Source: Rhododendron vialii | Taxonomy: Eukaryota; Streptophyta; Magnoliopsida; Ericales; Ericaceae | Direction of reading: 5' to 3' | Assembly: GCF_030253575.1 (NCBI RefSeq) | Contig: NC_080561.1 | Location: forward strand, 10,078,501-10,142,500 | Length of the DNA: 64,000 nt | In this document: in pieces, positions 56,967 through 64,000 of the stretch | How the letters are laid out: every line of letters starts with the position of its first letter | How positions within the stretch are numbered: the first letter of the stretch is position 1 | Program-made: the position numbers and the translations under genes | The notes under the pieces: model-generated | Database searches by the model: none | What the model was told of the DNA's origin: nothing | What the model saw: only the letters and a program-made list of their open reading frames with translations

Positions 56967-58164
56967 TGTAACGACCCTGATTTTTTATAAATAAAAAATT
57001 TCGTTAAATATTTGAATTTTATTTTAATTACTTGGATTGCTTTTGAAATTCCTTTTTAATTTATAATAATCCGTCATAATTATATTTGAGACTTATAAAA
57101 TTATATTTTTTCGCACCAAACAATCTAGTCATTTTCTAAAGACAAGTATGCTTATAGAAGCACTTGTATATTTTCCTAATGAGCAAAATAAAATCTTTAA
57201 ATTATACTTCTTGGCTAGAAATCCTACTTGGTAAGTAAAATTAGCTTCTAACCAATTGGTTAGAGAAACCTAGTTACCATTTAACCTAGTTACATTCTCC
57301 TAACCTTAGATGGACCTTTTTGACTATCTTTGAGTTTTGTGAACCCCTCCAAACCCTAATTGAACCATTGGACCTTAAGAAATAATCATATTATATTCCA
57401 TGACTTGTCATTTCAAACCTTATTCTACATTATTATCCCTCTACCCATTAGATAATAAATGTTAGGAAAATTTTTATCCCTTGGTTAATAAAACAAAACT
57501 TGCCAATGTGTGTATATATATATTTGACTAGACAAGTCAAAACCAAATCCTATCACCTTACTTCCAAAAGAAGATAACTTAAATTCCACCCTTTGACTAA
57601 TAGGCCTAAATCTAAGTTACCCACCAAAGTCACTTTCTTAGATTGCCTATGTACTTATATATACATAAATATGGGTACATATATACCTTTTAGGCTATTT
57701 TAAGCATGCCTATATATGTCTATATATACATAGTACTTTTGACAACCCATTTCTAGACTTTCTTTTTGTTCTTTCTTGCAAGCAACCCATTCTAGGACAA
57801 GACAAGCCAAAAACCTTCATGATTTGTCATTTCAACGCCATACCTATCATCATTACCTCTTTACCCTTTGGACAATAATTGCTAGGGAAAAGTTTATCCC
57901 TTGGGTAATAGAACTAAGTCTTGCCAAAATTCAAAAAGTACACATAAGATTTGGCTAGCCAAATCAAACCAAACTCCACACTCAACCTAAGTACCACATG
58001 ACAATCTATTCTAGACTTTTTTTGTTCTTTCTTCCAAGCAAGGCATTCCTAGTAAAAGAATAGACCAAAAACCCTTTATAATAACCTAGGTTTTGGACCA
58101 AAAATTGGATAACAAGGCATGGCATGCTTTGATGTGATTTAACTACATAATGAGGCAAATCCAT

Positions 58165-58166
<2 letters not shown>

Positions 58167-58210
<44 letters not shown>
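58167..58210. repeat. (GA)n microsatellite upstream of the LTR TATA box
   Basis: About 44 bp of GA repeats, 47 bp before TATAAATA in the solo LTR; possibly a GAGA-type promoter element. Confidence 0.85.
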
Positions 58211-58213
<3 letters not shown>

Positions 58214-59158
58214 AGATTTCGGCCAAGGGAGGGAGAGAGAGAAGCTTCATTTTTTCTATAAATATGACCCTTGTCCAAGCATTCAACTCACACATTCAAC
58301 CTTCAACTTCTCTCTCTAGAATCCTTGTGTGCTTACTTTGTTTTTCCTAGTTCTTTCTTGTTCTTGAGTTCTTTCTAAGTTCTTCAAGAAACTCATCCTA
58401 GGCTGCCACTAAACCGCTACTCAACCACCCTTCGATCCATAAACGTTTAGTAGTTTATTCAAGAACAAGTTTCGAGAGAAATTTTTCTCTTTCGAAGCTA
58501 CCGGAAGCTTACCGTAGGAAGTTATTCCGTTCGACCGCCGACTTATCTTTTCGTAGCCGCCCTATTGGCTACCGCCAAGAAAAACCGTAGATTTTTCCAT
58601 CCTCACTATCTCTAAGTATACGTAGAATGTCCCTAACTGTTTTCTTTAAGTATACAAGGTTATCTATCACCTATAAGGCTTGGAATGCATGATAGTTAAC
58701 AAACTTATTTTCGCTAATGGAAGTTTGAGCATGTTGGAATAATATACTTTTACTCTAATAAACATATGTTGTTTTGAACTCCCCACAAAGGAAGAAAGAA
58801 CGATTTTTGAAAGATAAGACTTTACTGTTTGGTAGAAGTATTCATATTTTGATCTTTAGGATGGTTATGAGCATCTATACATGAATTGCTTGCATTACTT
58901 ATCTTGTTGTAAAGCATAAGTGATTTTCACTCCAAAGACGTCCGTACATGTGGCGTTATGCTTTAAGTTGTGGTTTGAGTATGATGATTAATATAGAGTT
59001 GGATGATTTTGCTAGTTTAGTTTCAAGATTATAATGAATGATTTATGATTGCGTATGTGAAAAGTCCTACCGCAGAGTCGTTGCATGAAAATGAGACACA
59101 AAAATCGAGAAAGTAGAAACATGGCACCTAGGGTGTGTTAATGACAAGACATGTTTTG

Positions 59159-59395
59159 AAACCGCAATGTGGCTGGACTTGGTAGCCCATTGCGTGTATG
59201 AAAACCGCAATGTGGCCGGACTAGGTAGCCTATCGTGTGGATTGCAAAAATCGCAATGTAGCCGAATTTGGTAGCCCATTATGTGTATGAAAACCGCGAT
59301 GTGGCCGGACTTGATAGCCCATCATGTGGATTGCAAAAACCGCAATGTGGCCGGACTTGGTAGCCTATTGTGAAGATTGCCAACGGGGCCAGACG
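59159..59395. repeat. 43-46-bp tandem repeats (5 units) in the solo LTR
   Basis: Five units share AACCGCAATGTGGCCGGACT and TGGTAGCCCAT. Unit ends alternate between GTGTATG and GTGGATTGC, so the array looks like a duplicated dimer. Confidence 0.85.
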
Positions 59396-60254
59396 TGGTA
59401 GCCTCATTGGTAATATGGCTTGATTATCCGCGGAGGGGAGCCAATGCAAAGTTTTTTGTGCCAATGGAAACCCGGTGTGACGGAACCATTGTGAGGATAC
59501 TCGGGAGACCGGAATGGCGGAACCGAGGTTGGGTGTGTTAAAACGATTTTGGAAGTGTTGACTTGGTAAATGAAAGGTGAAACCAGTGACACGATTTACG
59601 AAATGTTGCGTAGGAGAAATTCAGAAATCATAAACACCAACGATAGTTGATTAGCGAATGTGGATGTGTTATTGTTAGATATGCATATACTTCGTGGAAA
59701 TCGTTAATATTATGATCTAATGTGTGTACGTTAATGGGTTAGTGGATATGGATTATTCTATTGAGTTCTCGTAACTCATGGTGTTACCTTTGGTGACCCT
59801 GACATATTATACTGGTGGCGACGCTGGTATAATGTGTTAAACTTTGTAGATGATCCAGGTAAGCTGTACACCTTGGAGGTCTTTGGAGCTGAAGAACTGG
59901 CTAGGATGGAGGAGCAAACGGAGCTGTAATATGGAACCCTAGTTTCCCTCCCTTTTGTAATGAAAGTACTCTTATGGAGGACGTGATGTAATAATGAGCC
60001 AAACTTTATTTTGAAATTTCAATAAAATTGTCTATTTAACGTACCCAGAGGCGTTACATAAATGGTCATTGTAAATGTGTGGATAGATGGTAAATTGCAT
60101 TTTCCCCCCGCGACACCCCACCCCCCCGACCCCACACCGATTTTCCTGGATTACCCCCGGCCCACCTCCCCTAAAGTACCCCACTTTTTAATTTCTTTTT
60201 TTATTTAATTATTTTTATTTTATTTATTTAATTTCTATAAATACACTTTTTCTA

Positions 60255-60525
60255 TATTAAAAAATATAATTCAAGAATTAAGTGCTTCAATTTTCAATTC
60301 AGTTGAATCGGGGCAAAGTTCATATTTTTTTGATCATTTTATTCTAAATGATCATAATGAATTTTTTGCTATAAGGTCTTTCAACAAACACCCTAAGACT
60401 CATTATTTAATTTTAAGGCTCTCTTAGGGTGTCCATTGAAAGTCGTTGGAGCCAAAAATTTATTACAACCATTTATGATGAAAATTATAACACTTATTTT
60501 TTTAACTATATTTTTTAATATGTAT
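60255..60525. repeat. AT-rich foldback hairpin, copy 1
   Basis: AAATGATCATAATGAATTTT...CACCCTAAG on the left pairs with CTTAGGGTGTCC...AAATTTATTACAACCATTT on the right. It is the same family as copy 2 and as the interior of the hAT element at 37366-38160. Confidence 0.7.
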
Positions 60526-60754
60526 ATAGAAAAAAAAAACAGTCGGATTCAATAGAGGCAATGCTTAACCCTCATACTTAGAGTGTGAACAAAAGACAAG
60601 TATCAAAAATGTTGATTCGTGTGCCAAGATAAGGCAGCGATCGGCTGGTCCAAAAATGTTGATTCGTGTGCCAAAAATATTATTTATGAAAGCTATAAAA
60701 GGAGGACTTTGTGTTTCAACTATATTTTTTAACTAAAAAATTGAAATACATAAT

Positions 60755-61085
60755 TTTTAACTATATTTTTTAATATATAAATGGTGTAAAAAAATAATTG
60801 TTTCAAATTTCAATCCATTTGAACCGGTACAAAGATGTTATTTTTCTGACCATTTCATCTTAAATGGTCGTAGTAAATTTTTGACTCTAAGACCTTTCAA
60901 CGAGCACCCTAAGATTCTTTATTTAGTTTTAGAGTTCTCTTAGGGTGCCCATTGAAAGGCCTTAAAGCGAAAAATCTATTACGACCATTTAGGATAAAAT
61001 GATCAGAAAAATAACATTTTTGCACTGGTTCAAACGGATTGAAAATTGGAACACTTATTTTTGTAACTATATTTTTTAATCTGTA
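60755..61085. repeat. AT-rich foldback hairpin, copy 2
   Basis: Arms of about 150 bp: TTGAACCGGTACAAAG, TTAAATGGTCGTAGTAAATT and GCACCCTAAG on the left, with their inverted copies (CTTAGGGTGCCC, ATTACGACCATTTAGG, CTGGTTCAAACGG) on the right, around a loop of about 25 nt. No target duplication was identified. Confidence 0.75.
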
Positions 61086-61090
61086 AAGGA

Positions 61091-61440
61091 CAAAAAAAGG
61101 AAGAAAAAAAACAGTCGAATAAATATGATCAATTGAAACACTTTTTTTTTCTCTCAATTAATTTACAAAGCCTAGAAATTAATAGACTTGAACCTATTAA
61201 TTGTCTTATAAGTAGTCTTTCCTAGATTTTCTAAGTATACATGCATACTAGCCTAGATAATCACAAAGTCTTGCACCTAGAATAGAATGACAAGAGAGGG
61301 AAAGGTTTTAACATGCTTAAAAGTGAAGGTAAATGGGAAAAGAAACAAATAAAGAAAATAATAGAAAATGAAAAAAAAAGGATTCAAACCGGAAAGAAAA
61401 AAAAGGAAATAAAAAGAGAAAAAAAATCGAACCGGAAAGA
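61091..61440. other. A-rich spacer, no gene
   Basis: The Lys/Glu-rich ORF at 61313-61495 comes from A-rich sequence and is not supported as a gene. Confidence 0.4.
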
Positions 61441-61444
61441 AAGA

Positions 61445-61765
61445 GGGGGCCCCGCTCTAGTCTTGGTCCGACAATCGGAAACATTCACTTCGTAGAGCTC
61501 ATCGAGTTGAACAAGTATGCAAAAAATTAGTTTGATATGATATCTTTAAGTGTCTGATTGGAACATATATATCTTGCCAATAATGAGTTCTAGTATAATT
61601 GATCAAGTGTTTTGGATCCATTCTTTTCAAGACAAAAAGGTTTCAATTAGGCACTTAATGATATCAAATTGAGCTGATTTTTTATTTACTTGTTCAACTC
61701 AACAAACTCTACGAAGTGAACGTTTCCGATCGTCGGACCAAAACCGGAGCGAGGCTCCCTCGGCC
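61445..61765. mobile_element. Foldback element with about 130-bp arms
   Basis: Left: TTGGTCCGACAATCGGAAAC, TTCACTTCGTAGAG, GAGTTGAACAAGTA. Right (inverted): TACTTGTTCAACTC, CTCTACGAAGTGAA, TTTCCGATCGTCGGACC. The loop contains AT-rich sequence. No target duplication was resolved. The GC-rich sequence to the right (61760-61830) holds a small GGGACAGC/GCTGTCCC hairpin. Confidence 0.65.
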
Positions 61766-62113
61766 GGGACAGCACGCTGCTGTCCCTTCGCTGCGGGACA
61801 GTACCCGGGGTTGGGTCGGGGGGTGAAGCACTGGATTAATTTTCTCAGGTTTGGAGCGGTGGAGAGAGAGAGAAAAGTAGAACACCGTGTAATTATAGTG
61901 AGTGAGAGAGAGAGAGAGTGCACGCGGTTATAATTTTTGAATGGGCCCCTCTGCGTAGAATTTAATGGCAAAAGGTAATACGAAAAAGATCTCCTTTCTT
62001 CCCCCTTAATTAATTAAAGTTCAATCCATTGCTGATCAGTCAAAAGGCCAAAGATGAAACAATAATAAAAAAAGATCACTATACATTAAGGACGTGTTTG
62101 ATACCAAATTTTA

Positions 62114-62437
62114 GGACGCCACTATTCGCAGCCCTTTATTTTCTCTCATAGTTCGTTAAAAATTTTCAATTATACTCGACAGTTAGTTACCGAAATTGAG
62201 ATATATTTTCAGCATCCAATTACCGAAATATAATATTTTTTTCAACAGCTATTTACCGAAAATGTATGTTCGGCAGTTGTTTACCGAAAGTTGAACATAT
62301 TTTCGACATGTAGTTACTGAAATATAAATTTGTTTTTAACAGCTATTTACCGAAATGTTATTTATGATTTTCAACAACCATTTACCGAAATGTAGTGGGT
62401 TATGGGAAAAAATAAAAGACTGCGAATAGCAGCGCCC
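62114..62437. mobile_element. hAT-like MITE with internal tandem repeats
   Basis: The ends GGACGCCACTATTCGCAG and (other strand) GGGCGCTGCTATTCGCAG begin about 35-40-bp inverted repeats. The flanks are AAATTTTA on both sides (62106-62113 and 62438-62445), 8 bp. The interior has about seven degenerate units ending in TTTACCGAAAT-type words. 324 bp, no gene. Confidence 0.8.
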
Positions 62438-62956
62438 AAATTTTATTGCGGAGAAATTTGTAAAGAGGTGTGGTTAGAATTGGAATTGTTATTAGCATTG
62501 AGGTGGGTGTAATTATTAATGAGGATATAAATAATTGAAAATTCTAAAATCAACTCAATGGGCTGACAATACTAAGTGTGTGAATGTGTATTAAAGGTAG
62601 TAAAAGGTACACAAAAATATGTGTTTTCCTTATCTTCTAGTGTGCTTATCGTCAGCCCAGTGGGCTGACAATAGCAAAGCCGACAAATAATTTCTTCATA
62701 ATTTGTTTTGCACATGAGGTCAAGATTAGATCTTGGGATCGGTAATAACATGTTTGTTTTTGCTAGAATGAGATAGGATTAAAATGAAGAAGATAAGGAT
62801 ATATGTACGCGTGTGCGTGTATGTATATAAAAGTACACCTCTACTACCAGGAAGGGGAGCAGTCCGTGCACAAACCAAAAGTTCTAGTAAATAGCTTACA
62901 ATACCATCCATGTTGTCAGGAAAAGGGAAAAAAAAACACAAAAAAAAAATTTATGA

Positions 62957-63106
62957 GTACACCATTAGGTGTATACCAAATGCACAAAAATGAGCCGCTA
63001 AAAGAAATTGGGCCAAGAACCGATTAAAATCTTATCGAGTGGCTCTGATTATTTATGTGGAACACACAAAATGCCATGCGCATTTGGTGTACACCTATTG
63101 GTGTAC
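62957..63106. mobile_element. Small MITE, 27-bp terminal inverted repeats
   Basis: GTACACCATTAGGTGTATAC at the left and its inverted counterpart at the right (GTACACCAATAGGTGTACAC on the other strand) enclose 150 bp. No secure target duplication was found. Confidence 0.65.
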
Positions 63107-64000
63107 CAGTGAAAAATCGAGTATCCTTTCGAATTTATTTCTGTTAGTTTAAGATTTCCACATTATAAAATATTAGCATAAAACTTGGGTTTATTTAAAA
63201 AAATTAAATACAATTACAAATAGTTTGGTACCGACCGATAATGATTGGTATTAGAGCCAGAACGGAATTGCATCTGTAAGATGTCGGATTTGATAAATAT
63301 TGGTACCTACCACCCGTAAGAAATGAGATTTTTATAGACCTCAGAGGAGGTGGTGGACATAATTAAATTCAAGGTGGTTATGTTGATTAAAGTTAAGTTC
63401 AATATTATGATGTACTCCGTGGAGGATTTCAAATTGTTTTTAGATGGTATTCGGTTGCTGAAGCTGTAATCTGTTTTGGCATTTATCATTCAACTTCGTG
63501 CTGGATGATTTAAGTTTCCCCCTCCCCCGGTTGAGTTTTGAGCACTTATGCTCCTCAACCTTCCCCCTCGATGTATCCTTTCGAGATTTATAAATCTTCC
63601 TTTTGGCGAGAAAAAAAAAAAAATTGGTTCCTTTACTTTTTTCTTAACGTGAAGTTAAAAATCCAAGGACATTGGTATATATCCTAAATTATTCAGTCAT
63701 CCACCATGTATACACATTGACATGAGTTTGAAGACAAAGGGTGGACCTTATATCAATGTGGCGGTGGGACGGTGGGATGGGGTCACTTAAAATTGCTTTT
63801 GATTTTGAAAACATTGTCAGGTTCACACTCTTTTCACAAAAAACTTGTTCCTAAACAATCCAGATAATTTTGACTTATCTTTTTTCTTTTTGTAATTAGC
63901 TTATTCTCCGTTTAAGTAAATTATTTTAGCTTTTGATTAGAATATTAAGTTTTTGGTTCATTTAAAGATCAAAAATTGAAATTATGGACCGATCTTCAAA
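63107..64000. other. AT-rich end of window, no gene recognised
   Basis: TGGTATTAGAGCC near 63247 resembles an LTR-element primer-binding site, but no LTR is evident to its left. ORFs are short and have no domain. Confidence 0.3.

Larger units (their letters stand above)
56967..60058 (+). mobile_element. Solo LTR of a gypsy-type retrotransposon, 3.1 kb
   Basis: Starts TGTAACGACCCTGA and ends GAGGCGTTACA, so the ends are the short inverted repeat TGTAACG/CGTTACA. The flanks TAAGT (56962-56966) and TAAAT (60059-60063) fit a 5-bp target duplication with one change. TATAAATA (58257-58264) follows a (GA)n run and precedes a pyrimidine-rich leader. AATAAA (60021-60026) lies near the end. There is no gag or pol on either side, so it is a solo LTR left by LTR-LTR recombination. 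Assignment to the gypsy chromoviruses is by length and end sequence only. Confidence 0.8.

Noticed and set aside
59159..59395. CRISPR-like regular repeats
   Set aside because: Units are contiguous with no unique spacers, inside an LTR of a plant genome.

Overview
This window is plant nuclear DNA, most likely from a eudicot. The evidence is GT-AG introns, AT-rich non-coding sequence, and many plant-type transposons: Ty1/copia, Ty3/gypsy with a tRNA-Asp-type primer site, hAT, PIF/Harbinger, Mutator-like and Stowaway MITEs, RTE LINEs, tRNA-derived SINEs and a TRIM. The species cannot be named from the sequence. Only three host genes can be supported; nearly everything else is mobile DNA, its remnants or simple repeats.

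Region 1 (1-9.4 kb): the 3' end of a copia element with its LTR, a SINE, then a probable 7.6 kb PIF/Harbinger transposon (about 1722-9366). It holds a three-exon transposase whose first catalytic Asp is Asn, a broken Myb/SANT-like partner gene, an RNase H1-type hybrid-binding-domain ORF with one stop, and a second Myb/SANT fragment on the other strand.

Region 2 (9.4-26.7 kb): an acidic 21-bp minisatellite and a foldback repeat, then a host gene on the minus strand, 26678 to 12394. Ten exons (870 bp of coding sequence, 289 aa) join in phase to give a FYVE-type zinc finger plus ankyrin-repeat protein. Its introns carry a hAT element with an RTE LINE inside it, a 330-bp TRIM, copia and RTE scraps, and a near-perfect inverted duplication (25374-25575) that would fold into a long RNA hairpin.

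Region 3 (27.6-39.7 kb): a tandemly duplicated (CCA)n-rich repeat, several MITEs, and two two-exon paralogues of a secreted cupredoxin (plastocyanin-like) protein, at 32238-33620 and 38457-39431. They lie in a segmental duplication. Each copy has since gained different insertions, so each shows the empty site of the other's insertions.

Region 4 (39.8-54.6 kb): a 7.6 kb gypsy element (Athila/Tat-like) with gag and protease but no reverse transcriptase or integrase, inserted in the downstream flank of the second cupredoxin copy; copia remnants; and a full-length young copia element (49236-54605) with one uninterrupted 1557-aa polyprotein and LTRs differing at one base in 295.

Region 5 (54.6-64 kb): a Mutator-like element with very long terminal inverted repeats, a 3.1 kb solo LTR with internal tandem repeats, three foldback hairpins and two more MITEs. 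No host gene was recognised here. No CRISPR array, operon, rRNA or true tRNA gene was found.
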